Shown: positions 34,538 to 44,745, counted from the first letter of the stretch. The stretch: 49,621 nt of DNA from CAYOZN01 sp964408455 (GCA_964408455.1 CAYOZN010000032.1:1-49621), one strand, 5' to 3'. The notes: a model not told the origin generated them from the sequence alone. Numbers and translations are program-made.

Positions 34538-34705
34538 ACGCCCACACCGGGTTTGCCGGTGAAGAGAGATCCGTTAAAGGCCGGTGTGCAGCCGGGTAAA
34601 TTCGATCGTCTCCTATTCGGTCCCTTTCCAGCGCGATCCCCGCCGTTTTCGTCGGCCCCGCACATTCGATCGCGCATCCAGACACGATTCTCACCCGCGA
34701 TTTGC

Positions 34706-34733
34706 TTGCCGCATCCCCGCCGCGCGTCATAAT
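34706..34733 (+). promoter_or_regulatory. Sigma-70-type promoter for the UlaG-like gene
   Basis: TTGCCG (34706-34711), a 16-bp spacer and CATAAT (34728-34733, 5 of 6). Predicted leader about 27 nt to the ATG at 34767. Confidence 0.5.
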
Positions 34734-34766
34734 TGCGTAGAACGCATCAAGTCACGGAGACGCGCA

Positions 34767-35444
34767 ATGCCACTGTCCATCACATTCCTCGGCCACTCGG
34801 GCGTGATTCTCGCCAGCCGGGACCACAGCGTCGTCATCGATCCTTTTCTCACCGGCAATCCCGTCGCGACGATGAAACCGACCGACGTAGAGTCCCGAAG
34901 CATCGTCGTCACGCACGGCCACGCCGATCACTTCGGCGACACGCTGGCCATCGCGCGTGCCAATGACGCGACCGTCTTCTGCGCCTGGGAGGTCATGGAG
35001 TACCTCAACGAGAACGGCCACGCCAAGTGCGAGCCCGGCAACACCGGCGGCAGGATCAAGGCCGATTTCGGCTGGGTCGCCTTTACCCCGGCCTTTCACT
35101 CATCGTCCATGAATAAGCGCTATCTCGGACAGCCCATGGGCGCCATGGTTCACATCGGCGGCGTCACGGTCTATCACTGCGGTGACACCGCGCTGTTCAG
35201 CGACATGAAGCTCCTGGCCCAAATCTACAAGCCGCAGATCGCGTTCATACCGGTCGGCGATCGCTTCACCATGGGGCCGGAGCTGGCCAAGATGGCGGCC
35301 GAGTTCATCAAGCCCAAAATCGCAATTCCGATCCATTACAAGACGTTCCCCGGCCTTCTCGCGGAAGACATCTCGGCATTCAAGCCGGAGGGCGTCACCG
35401 TCAAGGCACTCAATCCCGGCGAGACGTGGACCTTCGAAGGCTAG
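34767..35444 (+). CDS. UlaG-like metal-dependent hydrolase (UPF0173 type)
   Basis: 225 aa. The ATG at 34767 has CGGAGA upstream and gives the typical start ITFLGHSGVIL; a longer frame begins 61 codons earlier but has no homology. MBL fold with VVTHGHADHFGD (His50, His52, Asp54, His55), PAFHSSS histidine, YHCGDTALF aspartate and IPIHYKTFPG histidine, the UPF0173 pattern. A cytoplasmic hydrolase of unknown substrate, widespread in bacteria. It is a single-gene unit. Confidence 0.92.
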   Translation: MPLSITFLGHSGVILASRDHSVVIDPFLTGNPVATMKPTDVESRSIVVTHGHADHFGDTLAIARANDATVFCAWEVMEYLNENGHAKCEPGNTGGRIKADFGWVAFTPAFHSSSMNKRYLGQPMGAMVHIGGVTVYHCGDTALFSDMKLLAQIYKPQIAFIPVGDRFTMGPELAKMAAEFIKPKIAIPIHYKTFPGLLAEDISAFKPEGVTVKALNPGETWTFEG

Positions 35445-35645
35445 AACCAGCTTCGAAGCCGCTGCTCCACAGGCTGTAGCTCGTGTTATTGGTAGTTTGA
35501 TACAAGCTCCCAGCGAGTTTCTGGCTTCACCCGGATTTGATGCCCGTTCTGTCGGACCCCCGCGCGCCGCGTTTCGTACATTCCGACACCCTCCCTTGAC
35601 CCACCGCTCAGGGTACAATGCCGTTCGGAGTGTCGGAGGACCACC

Positions 35646-37457
35646 ATGCACGCTCTCTCACGGATCGCATGCATCTTGCTATTTGCAGCCGCCGCCGGCG
35701 AAGTTTTCGCCGCCGCCACCATTGTCGGCCAATGGCGGCTTGACGAAGTTGCCGACGTCGCCGTGTTCGACTCCTCGGGCAATGGGCTCAGCGGCACGAT
35801 CACCGGCACGGGCGTCCAGTGGGCGCCGGGCCAGGTGGGCAACTGCTTGCAATTCGACGCCTCCAACGACCACGTGGTCATTCCTTACAGCCCGCTGATG
35901 GATTTCAGCACGTCCTTTTCGCTCTCGTTCTGGATCAATGCCCCGCCGAATCAACAGGGGGGCGATGGGATTGCGACGATCATCGACAAGTCGCACGGCG
36001 GCGACAATGGCATCACCGGCTGGGCAGTGCAGGCGCACGCTTCGGACGGCGCGGCAATCCGCTTCGCCCTGGGCATGGGACCCGATGGTTTCACCGTACC
36101 GCTGATCCCCGGCGTGCTGGACAACACCTGGCACCACGTTTCGATTCTCGTCGCGGCGCAGCCCGCGCTGAACATCCGCTGCTATCGCGATGGCGTGCTG
36201 GTCACGACCGACACCGGCACACCGATCATCTTCGGGCAGAACAGCGGCGCCCTGCTCCTGGGCGCATGGTGGGGCAACGGCACGCCTTCGCGGCAGTTTG
36301 AGGGCAAACTCGACGAGGTACGGCTCTTTAACGGGCTGCTCAATACGTTTTGTGAGACCGGCGCGCTGGCCGGCCCGGCGGGGTTCGACGACTGCAACAA
36401 CAATGGCCTGCCGGACGCCTGCGACATCGACAACAGCGACGGCGTCGGTCCGGACGAACATCGCGTCTTCGTCTCGTCGATCACGCACAATGGCAACTTC
36501 GGCGGGCTGGAGGGGGCGGATGCGATCTGTCAGCAGCTTGCGGAGAGTGTGGGACTGCGGCGAGAGTACAAGGCGATCATGTCGGATGCGGACAATGCGG
36601 CGAATACGCGGCTCGTGTTGAATGGCGGTAGCATCAAGATTTTCGATGCGGCGGGGAATGCGCTGGTGGTGAAGGCGAATGGGGATCTGTGGGATGGGCA
36701 AAATCTTTCGAATCCCATGAATCGCGATGAATTGGGTAGTGCGCAATTAGGTAATACATGGACGGGAACAGATTTCGAAGGTCATGTCGTGCCGAACAGG
36801 CATTGCCAAAATTGGACAGTCGGGAATAATTCATTTGTTCGAGGTGAGTTTGGTTTTATAGGTGCCGCAACCAGCTTTTGGATTGATGCTGGGAATGGAG
36901 GCAGCCCGGCGCAACTCAGGCTTTATTGTATCACACAACAATCACCAGTTAATGCAGATTGCAATGTCAACAACATTCCCGATTCATGCGAGCCGGACAA
37001 CGATGACGACGGACTGATCAACGGCTGCGACAATTGTCCAGACGCTTTCAATCCGGGGCAGGAGGAAACTGACGGGGATGGGGTGGCCGATGCCTGCGAC
37101 AACTGCCCTGCGATTGCCAACACCGATCAGGCCGACGCTGACGGCGACGGGCTGGGCGACATCTGCGACGCCGACTCCGACGGCGACGGTGTAACAAACG
37201 AAACCGATGCGTGCCCAACGGCCTCGGCATGCGTTCCGGCGGACGCGAGCGGAAAACCGCGATCGGACTTGAACGCCGACTGCCTCGTGGATGGCCGCGA
37301 CGTGCCCCTGCTGGTCGAGTGCATCCTGTCCGGCGGCGCGGCCTGCGACGGCATCGACCCCGACGGCGACGGCCTCACTGCAAACCTCGACGCCACCGAC
37401 GACATCGCGGCCTTCTCCGCGGCCGCACTGGCCCCCGAAATCGCCCCCTGCCCCTAG
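35646..37457 (+). CDS. Secreted LamG / lectin-like / TSP3 / dockerin protein
   Basis: 603 aa. GGAGG 6 bp before the ATG. Signal peptide 1-23. Concanavalin-like LamG domain (about 27-235; GQWRLDE, HHVSILV, LDEVRLFNG); a short Ca loop DDCNNNGLPDACDID (246-260); a DUF1554-like lectin-fold domain (about 270-425; VFVSSITHNGNFGGLEGA); type-3 thrombospondin Ca repeats (about 430-525; DNDDDGLINGCDNCPDAF, DADGDGLGDICD); and a C-terminal dockerin-like segment (LNADCLVDGRDVPLL). Extracellular Ca-dependent carbohydrate binding is inferred. The part encoded by about 36590-36960 is markedly AT-richer than its flanks. Confidence 0.87.
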   Translation: MHALSRIACILLFAAAAGEVFAAATIVGQWRLDEVADVAVFDSSGNGLSGTITGTGVQWAPGQVGNCLQFDASNDHVVIPYSPLMDFSTSFSLSFWINAPPNQQGGDGIATIIDKSHGGDNGITGWAVQAHASDGAAIRFALGMGPDGFTVPLIPGVLDNTWHHVSILVAAQPALNIRCYRDGVLVTTDTGTPIIFGQNSGALLLGAWWGNGTPSRQFEGKLDEVRLFNGLLNTFCETGALAGPAGFDDCNNNGLPDACDIDNSDGVGPDEHRVFVSSITHNGNFGGLEGADAICQQLAESVGLRREYKAIMSDADNAANTRLVLNGGSIKIFDAAGNALVVKANGDLWDGQNLSNPMNRDELGSAQLGNTWTGTDFEGHVVPNRHCQNWTVGNNSFVRGEFGFIGAATSFWIDAGNGGSPAQLRLYCITQQSPVNADCNVNNIPDSCEPDNDDDGLINGCDNCPDAFNPGQEETDGDGVADACDNCPAIANTDQADADGDGLGDICDADSDGDGVTNETDACPTASACVPADASGKPRSDLNADCLVDGRDVPLLVECILSGGAACDGIDPDGDGLTANLDATDDIAAFSAAALAPEIAPCP

Positions 37458-37610
37458 GACCCTTCAAAACTCCGGCGGCGGCACGGGCGGCATGGCTGTG
37501 TAATCTGCGTCTCGACACAACCTGCGGGATCGAATCAAAGCAAAGCCGAGGCCTCCGGCGGCGCATGATCCGCTCGGGTTACCTGCCATGTGCAAACGCC
37601 GTTCGCGCCA

Positions 37611-38906
37611 TTAGGGGATCATCAAGATCGGTATTCGTGCCACGGGATCCACGAGCAGCCCATAGGCATGGATCGCCACCGCCGCGATCATCAGCGTCAT
37701 GGCCGCGCGCGACACCACCGGCCGCATGCCCGCCAGCATCAAGATGAACACGAGCGGCAGATAGTCCATGCTGAAACGATGCCCGAACTGCCAGAATCCG
37801 GTATTGAAGTACATGAGCAGCGGCAGCAGGCACAGCCCGACGCCGACGATTGCATGCCGCACCACCGCGTCAGCCCGGATATGCCGCGCGGCCGCCACGG
37901 CATACAGAAACGCCGGCGTCGCGATGAACAGGCTCAGACCGCGCGGGTCGTAGCCCGGCAGCCACTGCCCGTTCCGAAGCGGCATCCACGGCGGCGCCAG
38001 GAAAAACCAGAAAAAGTTACGCGGCACGTAGGCAACGTGAAACTGCCCCAGCCGCTGCATCAGCGCGGCCCCCTCGCCGCTCAGCAGCATGCGGTCATAT
38101 CCAAAGTCGAGCGGCGAACCAAATCGCGCCAGGTTATAAAGTGCCAGCAGTCCGACACTCGCCACCGGACCGATCGCGAATGCCGCCAGCCCGCGCCAAT
38201 CGCGCGTCCCCACGCGGCTGAGCGCAAAGAACACCGCCGCCAGCCCCGTCGTCGGCCGCGCCATCATCGCCAGCCCGATGAACACGCCCACCAGCCAACC
38301 GCGCCCGCGCCGCCCTTCCTCGCCCAGCGCCAGCAGAAACGCCCCCAGCGCCACCGCATGGGCCAGATGCCAGTCCCCCGCGTGCAGCGCGTTGGGCCAC
38401 GTCGCGCAACCGAAGGCGAACGTCAGCAGCAGGAGCCATCGCGCCGCGCCGCTCAGCGGACCGAGCCCCGCTCGCTGCGGCCAGCGATCCAGCACGCGAT
38501 CGAACAGCAGCACGTTGATGACACTGACGAGGCGGCACATCGTCTCCACGGAGAGCGAGGCGCCAAGCCACACGAATGGCACCATCAGGACGGCCGGCAG
38601 CGGCGGGTAGGCGCAATAGACGCGCGCCCCGGTGCCTTCGGTGCCGACCACGATGAGTTCGCCCGGGCGGAGAGTACTGTCCTTCGACCACTCGATATCG
38701 AGACGAAATTCGGCAAGCGATTCCGCCAATGCCGCGAAGTGGCCCTTGAAAACCTGACGCTCGTTCAGCAGCTCCGGCAGGGCAAGATACACCATCGCCG
38801 CCGCGGCAATGAACGCAATCAGCCGTGTGACCTGCTCCCGCGAAGCTCGACTGATTTGATCCGCCATCACGCGCGCGATTGCAACGAGCGGCCGTGCCGT
38901 GGTCAA
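37611..38906 (-). CDS. Polytopic membrane protein, GT-C glycosyltransferase-like
   Basis: 431 aa with about ten hydrophobic segments (28-46, 105-120, 160-180 and onward). A large extracytoplasmic first loop with acidic residues (ESLAEFRLDIEWSKD), followed by YPPLPAVLMVPFVWLG, resembles dolichyl-phosphate-mannose-type (PMT/ArnT) enzymes that move sugars from lipid carriers. The start is TTG at 38906 (AAGGAC upstream) or ATG at 38867. Convergent with the LamG gene; divergent from gpsA with 67 bp between. Donor and acceptor unknown. Confidence 0.75.
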   Translation of the reverse strand: MTTARPLVAIARVMADQISRASREQVTRLIAFIAAAAMVYLALPELLNERQVFKGHFAALAESLAEFRLDIEWSKDSTLRPGELIVVGTEGTGARVYCAYPPLPAVLMVPFVWLGASLSVETMCRLVSVINVLLFDRVLDRWPQRAGLGPLSGAARWLLLLTFAFGCATWPNALHAGDWHLAHAVALGAFLLALGEEGRRGRGWLVGVFIGLAMMARPTTGLAAVFFALSRVGTRDWRGLAAFAIGPVASVGLLALYNLARFGSPLDFGYDRMLLSGEGAALMQRLGQFHVAYVPRNFFWFFLAPPWMPLRNGQWLPGYDPRGLSLFIATPAFLYAVAAARHIRADAVVRHAIVGVGLCLLPLLMYFNTGFWQFGHRFSMDYLPLVFILMLAGMRPVVSRAAMTLMIAAVAIHAYGLLVDPVARIPILMIP

Positions 38907-38973
38907 GCAGCCCGTCCTTCGGAGGCCAAGATCGCCTTTTCCGTTGCTTCAACTCCGATCCGGAGGTAAATAG

Positions 38974-39975
38974 TTGCGCATGATCGAACGCGTCGCCGTC
39001 ATCGGGGATGGCCAGATGGCCACGGTTTGCAGCGTCATGCTTGCCGACCGCGGCATCTCCGTGCGCATGTGGGGCCAGTCGGACGAGAAGATCGAGTCGC
39101 TGAAGCTCCATCGCGAAAACAAGCGGCACCTGCCGGGCCTGCGCATCCCCGAGCGCGTGTCCTTCAGCACCGATCCGGCCGCGGTCTTCGCGGGGGCGGA
39201 GCTGGTGGTCTCTGCGGTGCCCTGCCAGTACCTCCGCAAGGTGTGGCAGCGCGTCGGCGTGGCATATCCGCGCGGCGTGGCCGTCGCCAGCGTCTCCAAG
39301 GGCATCGAGAATGGCACGCTGCTGCGGCCGACTCAGATCATTCAGGACGTGGTGGGAAATGCCCCCGGCGTGGCACTCAGCGGCCCGAGCATCGCCCAGG
39401 AACTGGCCCAGTGCCTGCCCGCCACCCTGGTTGCCGCCAGCGAGGACATCAGCCTGGCACAACTCGTCCAGCAGACGTTCTCGAGCCAGTGGTTCCGCGT
39501 CTATACCAACACCGATCTCCTCGGCGTCGAGTTGGCCGGCGCGACGAAGAACGTGATCGCCATTGCCGCCGGCATCATCGACGGCCTGGGCGCCGGCGAC
39601 AACGCCAAGGCAGCCCTGCTCACCCGCGGCCTGGTCGAGATCACGCGGCTCGGCGTCGCCATGGGCGCCCGGCCCGAGACCTTCGCCGGCCTCGCCGGCA
39701 TGGGCGATCTGGTCACGACGTGCATCTCGCCGGTCGGCCGCAACCGATCCGCCGGCGAACAGATCGGCAAGGGCCGGACCATGGAAGAAGTCATCGCCTC
39801 TACCAGTTCAGTCATCGAAGGCATTCCCACGACCAAGAGCGTCTATCAACTCGCCCGGCGCTATGAAGTGGAAATGCCGATCACCGAGGCCATCCACGGC
39901 GTGCTGTTCGAGGGCAAGGAAGTCATCGCCACCCTCAGCGAGCTGATGTCGCGATCCCTCAAGACCGAGGCCTGA
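38974..39975 (+). CDS. gpsA: Glycerol-3-phosphate dehydrogenase [NAD(P)+]
   Basis: 333 aa. Makes sn-glycerol-3-phosphate from dihydroxyacetone phosphate for phospholipid synthesis, in the cytoplasm. Rossmann loop GDGQMATVC (a variant of GAGSWGTA), VSKGIENGT, LSGPSIAQELAQ and the signature ELAGATKNVIAIAAGI with the catalytic Lys, then GLGAGDNAKAALLTRGL. Start: TTG at 38974 has GGAGG 7 bp upstream; ATG at 38980 is two codons later and 13 bp from it. Single gene, not linked to plsX/plsY here. Confidence 0.95.
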   Translation: MRMIERVAVIGDGQMATVCSVMLADRGISVRMWGQSDEKIESLKLHRENKRHLPGLRIPERVSFSTDPAAVFAGAELVVSAVPCQYLRKVWQRVGVAYPRGVAVASVSKGIENGTLLRPTQIIQDVVGNAPGVALSGPSIAQELAQCLPATLVAASEDISLAQLVQQTFSSQWFRVYTNTDLLGVELAGATKNVIAIAAGIIDGLGAGDNAKAALLTRGLVEITRLGVAMGARPETFAGLAGMGDLVTTCISPVGRNRSAGEQIGKGRTMEEVIASTSSVIEGIPTTKSVYQLARRYEVEMPITEAIHGVLFEGKEVIATLSELMSRSLKTEA

Positions 39976-40440
39976 CGGAAGAGTAATGCACTTTCCGTGA
40001 TCTTTCACGATGCAGTAGCATCGAGCCGGCCGGGCGCGATCCCGGCCAAACCCAGCGAAAACGGCGATATTTCGCTGAACGACGCCCGGACGAGCGCTTC
40101 CACCGATTGTTACAAATCTCCAATCAATGTACCAATTCTAATCTATCGGTCCGCTTGCCGGTTTCGATAGAATCGACGCCGGGAACCCAGGACTGCCGGC
40201 ATTCAACCATCGCAGTCAACCGGGTCTCCGCGGGCGGCGTGTCAAACACAAGGCATTAGCTGGATCGATGCACGAGGCCGTCCCTCTCGCGCCGACAAGC
40301 GGGAGATCGATCCGCCACTCGCCGCCATCCATCGAGCCTCATTCGGGCCCGCTCGACGAGCGTGTCCCGGCAGAACCGCATTACGTCTCGGCGGCCATTG
40401 CGAGCTGGTCGTGAAACCATTCCGCGAGAAGGAGCCAAGC
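39976..40440. other. Intergenic region before gene E
   Basis: No gene supported. It holds a T-less hairpin GGCCGGG/CCCGGCC (40028-40047), possibly ending gpsA transcription, and a perfect 7-bp inverted repeat TCTATCG ... CGATAGA (40142-40171), a candidate operator. No clear sigma-70 promoter; TTGTTA-17-TACCAA around 40108 is the best but weak. Confidence 0.45.
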
Positions 40441-43400
40441 ATGTTCACGAGTAGAGGAAAGAACGGACGGGCAGAATTGTGCAACTGTCGATGCCGGGCC
40501 GCGATCGGCGGCATCCGGCGTCGCCTTTCGATTCTCGCAGCCGCGGCAATTCTGATCGCATCGCCCGCGGCGGCGCAGCCCAGCAACGACGACTGCGCCA
40601 ATCCAATAACGGTCTTCACGAACACGCCCTTCAACGGCAATACGGCCGGTGCCACCGGCGTCAACGACTCGAGCTGCGGCGGATCCGGCGATACTGCCGA
40701 CGTCTGGCACACCTGGATCGCCGACTGCACCGGCACCATCACCGTCTCGCTTTGCGGCAGCACCTTCGATACCACGCTCTCCGTTTTCGATCCCTTCTGC
40801 CCGGTTGCGCCTGCCAACCAGCTCGCCTGCAACGACGATGCCACTGGCATCTGCTCGCCGCAGTCGCAGGTTCAGTTTCAGGCCATCATCGGGTTTGCCT
40901 ACGCCATTCGCGTCGCCGGTTTCGGCGGCGCCACCGGCGACTACACGCTCCTGGTCACCTGCCCCCCGTTGGGTGCCTGCTGCATCGGCAGCGGCGCCTG
41001 TCTCGATTTGACGGCGACCGAATGTGCCGACTTCTCCGGCGCATACCTGGGCGACAATACGACGTGCGCCGTGGAAGGCGCCGCCTGTGCCTTCGGCGCC
41101 TGCTGCGATCCCGTCAATGGCTGCACCGTGATCCCCAGCAACGATGCCTTCGACTGTCAGTTCAACGCCGGCGGCATCTATCTCGGCGACGGAACCGATT
41201 GCACCCCCGACGAATGCCCCGCCTTTGGCGCCTGCTGCACCGGTGGCGGACAGTGTGCTAACCTGTCGCAGGCGGACTGCGAGGCCGGCGGAAGCGTCTA
41301 TCTCGGCGATGGCACCAGCTGCGCGGTTGTCGGAGCCGCCTGCACCACCGGCGCCTGCTGCGGATCGACCGGCTGCGTCGACACCGGCGATGAAAACGCG
41401 TGCCTCTCCGGCGGCGGCTCCTATCGCGGCGACGGCACCACCTGCGACGGCTCCTTTGTCTGCAACGATGACTGCACGACCGCACAGAATATCACCGTCC
41501 CGTTCTCGACGGTCATCGACAACTCCATCGCACAGGACGGAGCCCCCGGCAGCGGCATCGGAAGCTGCGACGGAACCGTCGGCGTCGTGAAGCGCGACGT
41601 CTGGTATCGCTGGACGGCGACCGAGGATTGCGAAGCGACCGTCACGTGGGCGCCGCTCGTAGGCCAGGACAACGTGCTCATCGTGTGGCAGAGCCTCTCG
41701 CCCAATCCGGACGACGACTGCTTCGGCGGCGCATTCAGTTCTGTTCCGCCTGTTCCCGGACCCAACGAAGTCGACTGCCAGGAATGCGGTGATGGCGCCG
41801 GCGCCTGCCCGGATCCCGGTAATCCCGAAGTATCCACGTTCTTCGCCTCGGCCGGCACGACCTACTGGTTCCAGTGCGGCCAGGAAGGGTTCAACCAGCC
41901 ATCCGTCGTAGGCCCCTCAAGCTTTACCCTCGAATGCTCCAACGTCGTGGGCGGCTGCTGCGTCGGCGGCGTGTGCCAGGTTGCCTTTGAGTCCGAGTGC
42001 GATGATCTGGGCGGCCTGTACCTCGGCGACGACACGACGTGCGCCGGCGGGTGCCCGGCCAGCGCCTGCTGCGGCAGCGATGGTCTCTGCACGCTTGCCG
42101 CGACACAGGCGATCTGCGAAGCGGGCGGCGGCACCTGGCAGGGCGATGGCTCCACCTGTGACGATGTCGTTTGCGGCGGGGCCTGCTGCGTCCCCGGCGG
42201 CTGCGAAGAAGTCAACAACGAATCCATCTGCACCATTCTCGGCGGCACCTATCAGGGCAACGGTTCCACCTGTGCGGATTCGCTGTGTCACGACGAATGC
42301 GTAAACGCGATTCCGGTTCAGACCGGCGTGGCGTACAACGGCGCCAGCGTCGGTGCGACCGGCGTCAATGATTCCAGCTGCGCAGGCACGCTGGATACCG
42401 CCAGCGTCTGGCATACCTGGCAGGCCGATTGCACCGGCAACGTCGCCTTCAGCCTGTGCGGGAGTGGATACGACACCAGCCTGGCCATCTTTGACGCATG
42501 CCCACCTTCAACCGAGCTTGCCTGCAACGACGATAACTTCGGCGTCTGCGGACCCGGAAACCACTCCCACATTCAACTCGATGTCTTCGAAGGCAACACG
42601 TATTACATTCGAATCGCAGGCTGGAACGGCGCCACTGGTTCCTACTCCCTGCTTGTCTCCTGTCCGCCCGTCGGCGCCTGCTGCGCCGCCGGTCAATGTA
42701 CCGACGGCACCGAAGCCGCCTGCGACCAGATCGGCGGCGTCTACCTCGGAGATGGCACCGAATGCGCCACCAGCGGCAACGCGTGCATGGTGGGTGCGTG
42801 CTGTCTGCCTTCCGGCAGTTGCAACACCGACGGCAACCAGGCCGCGTGCGATGCGGCCGGCGGCCTGTATCTCGGCGACGCCACCATGTGCACGCCCGAT
42901 GCGTGCCCGGCCGTGGGCGCATGTTGCGTCGAGACGTCGCCGGGCAACTTCGCATGCTCCGTCGACTTCCAGGCCGAGTGCGACAATGCAGGCGGCACTT
43001 ATCTCGGCGATGACACCGACTGCACGCCGGCGCCCGGCACCACCGATCGATGCGACTGCAACGACAACGGCGTCGTCGATTCCAACGATCTGCTGCCCAA
43101 CAGCGGTCAACCCGGCACGCCGATGTCCTATCCGTCGATCGACACGCCGGTCGCCGTTCCCGATGTGGGCGGCGGCGACGCGACCAGCACGATCAACGTG
43201 GCCGATGCCGGCGTCGTCACCCGCATCACGCTGTCGATGCAGGTCACGCATTCGTTCGTCGGCGATCTTGAAATCGAGCTGACGCACGACGGCGTCACGC
43301 GGCGGTTCTGGGACAACAACTGTGTCTCGGATGATGGTTTTGACATCGTCTTCGACGATGCCAGCGCTCTGTTCATCGACTGCAACGGCACCTTCCCGGT

Positions 43401-44715
43401 CGGCACGTTCCGGCCGGTCAACTCGTTCGCGCCGTTCCTGAATATGCCGGCCGCCGGCGAATGGACCGTGACGGCTCGCGATCTGGTGGGCGGCGACACC
43501 GGCAGCATCGACAGCTGGACATTGCACCTCGAGATCGGTGCGCCGGCCGTCAGCACCGACTGCGACGGCGACGCGATTCTCGATGAATGCGAACAGATCG
43601 ACCCCGGCACCGTGGGCGCGTGCTGCGCCGACGGAGCATGCACCAACACCACCGAAGAAGACTGCCTCCTGAACGACGGCATGTTCCTCGGGCTCTGCAC
43701 CGACTGTTCGCTGGAAGGCGCCGGCTGCCCCGGCGAGCAGTTCGTGCTGCTCAACTACAACTGGAACGGCCTGGTTCATACCGGCGAGTCGAATCAGCCG
43801 GATTCGGTCGACGGCTACCGCTCGATCGGCGATCGCGGGCTGACCATCGGCACCGCGAACTCGATCGGCGGCACCGCCGGAAACCTCACGCTCGGGAACC
43901 TGACGTACTGGCTCGAACGGCGATCGGCGCCAGCGCTCGACACGGTCCACGTCGGCTTCCGCCGGGATGTGTTCGATCTGGTCGTCGATGGCGATGACAT
44001 CGGCATTTCGCCGACGTGGGATCCGAGCCTGCTGGGCGACGGCAAGAATGTGCCCGCCAGCACAACGGCCATCCCGCCGACCGCACCGCTCGATGCTTCG
44101 TTCGAGTTCGGCATCCTCTACGATGCGTCCGAAGGCGGAGGTGACTTCGACATGACACTCGGCTTCACCGACAACTCGTCGGTCACCGTCCGCTTCGACG
44201 CGCCGGACTGGTTCGCCAACAACAACCCCATCGCTCAGCCTCCGGGACCGGGCGTCGCCGAACAGTCGCGGCTGACCGGCCCGCTGAGCGGAGGCGATGG
44301 CTTCGATGGTGCCGGCAATGTAGATCGCGGCCTCGCGGCTCAGCCGCTCAATGTCATCCACGGCAGGGTCACGGCGGCGTCACTGCTCGCCGGTCCGCAG
44401 AACTTTGACGTGGTGGGCAGGCAGTTGAACTCGGTCACATTCAACAACTGGGCGCCGAACAGCATCGGCAACAACGCCGCCGGTGTCGGAATCTACGCGG
44501 CCAGCATGGTGACACCGGCGCCGGGCGACTGCACATGCCCGGGAGATCTCTCCGGCGATCAGCAGCTTGCCGGCGACGACGTCCAGGGATTTGTGGATTG
44601 CCTGCTCGGCGCGGGTGGCGATTGCTCGTGTGCCGACGTCGATGGCGCTGGCGGGGCGACACTGGACGACGTGGATGACTTCGTCCAGAAGCTGCTGGAC
44701 GGCCCGGGTTGCTAA
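40441..44715 (+). CDS. Giant secreted Cys-rich protein E with P-domain and dockerin
   Basis: 1424 aa. The ATG at 40441 follows AAGGAGCCAAGC; an in-frame GTG 30 bp earlier is less likely. Signal peptide about 1-46 (long Arg-rich start, core ILAAAAILIASPAAAQ). PPC-like domains at about 47-175 and 620-740 (DVWHTWIADCTGTITVSLCG / SVWHTWQADCTGNVAFSLCG), about eleven GACC modules between and after, a proprotein convertase P-domain (about 900-1035; ITLSMQVTHSFVGDLEIEL ... GSIDSWTLHLEI), a further beta domain (about 1100-1350) and a C-terminal dockerin-like domain (CPGDLSGDQQLAGDDVQGF). No protease domain accompanies the P-domain. Followed by a terminator and then by the sigma/anti-sigma pair. Role unknown; extracellular by inference. 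Confidence 0.88.
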   Translation: MFTSRGKNGRAELCNCRCRAAIGGIRRRLSILAAAAILIASPAAAQPSNDDCANPITVFTNTPFNGNTAGATGVNDSSCGGSGDTADVWHTWIADCTGTITVSLCGSTFDTTLSVFDPFCPVAPANQLACNDDATGICSPQSQVQFQAIIGFAYAIRVAGFGGATGDYTLLVTCPPLGACCIGSGACLDLTATECADFSGAYLGDNTTCAVEGAACAFGACCDPVNGCTVIPSNDAFDCQFNAGGIYLGDGTDCTPDECPAFGACCTGGGQCANLSQADCEAGGSVYLGDGTSCAVVGAACTTGACCGSTGCVDTGDENACLSGGGSYRGDGTTCDGSFVCNDDCTTAQNITVPFSTVIDNSIAQDGAPGSGIGSCDGTVGVVKRDVWYRWTATEDCEATVTWAPLVGQDNVLIVWQSLSPNPDDDCFGGAFSSVPPVPGPNEVDCQECGDGAGACPDPGNPEVSTFFASAGTTYWFQCGQEGFNQPSVVGPSSFTLECSNVVGGCCVGGVCQVAFESECDDLGGLYLGDDTTCAGGCPASACCGSDGLCTLAATQAICEAGGGTWQGDGSTCDDVVCGGACCVPGGCEEVNNESICTILGGTYQGNGSTCADSLCHDECVNAIPVQTGVAYNGASVGATGVNDSSCAGTLDTASVWHTWQADCTGNVAFSLCGSGYDTSLAIFDACPPSTELACNDDNFGVCGPGNHSHIQLDVFEGNTYYIRIAGWNGATGSYSLLVSCPPVGACCAAGQCTDGTEAACDQIGGVYLGDGTECATSGNACMVGACCLPSGSCNTDGNQAACDAAGGLYLGDATMCTPDACPAVGACCVETSPGNFACSVDFQAECDNAGGTYLGDDTDCTPAPGTTDRCDCNDNGVVDSNDLLPNSGQPGTPMSYPSIDTPVAVPDVGGGDATSTINVADAGVVTRITLSMQVTHSFVGDLEIELTHDGVTRRFWDNNCVSDDGFDIVFDDASALFIDCNGTFPVGTFRPVNSFAPFLNMPAAGEWTVTARDLVGGDTGSIDSWTLHLEIGAPAVSTDCDGDAILDECEQIDPGTVGACCADGACTNTTEEDCLLNDGMFLGLCTDCSLEGAGCPGEQFVLLNYNWNGLVHTGESNQPDSVDGYRSIGDRGLTIGTANSIGGTAGNLTLGNLTYWLERRSAPALDTVHVGFRRDVFDLVVDGDDIGISPTWDPSLLGDGKNVPASTTAIPPTAPLDASFEFGILYDASEGGGDFDMTLGFTDNSSVTVRFDAPDWFANNNPIAQPPGPGVAEQSRLTGPLSGGDGFDGAGNVDRGLAAQPLNVIHGRVTAASLLAGPQNFDVVGRQLNSVTFNNWAPNSIGNNAAGVGIYAASMVTPAPGDCTCPGDLSGDQQLAGDDVQGFVDCLLGAGGDCSCADVDGAGGATLDDVDDFVQKLLDGPGC

Positions 44716-44745
44716 ACGCCCGCTGAACGACCGTTCGCTTTTGCA

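Noticed and set aside
35596..35619. TTGACC and TACAAT upstream of the LamG gene as a promoter
   Set aside because: The spacing is only 12 bp, too short for sigma-70. The TACAAT may still be a -10, but the pair is not a normal promoter.
38134..39462. 442-aa minus-strand frame across the gpsA start
   Set aside because: Overlaps gpsA and the GT-C-like gene in another frame, with no domain.
11064..44715. Cellulosome-type assembly based on the dockerin modules
   Set aside because: No cohesin or scaffoldin gene and no glycoside hydrolase domain is in the window, so the dockerin-like domains are described only as Ca-binding modules.
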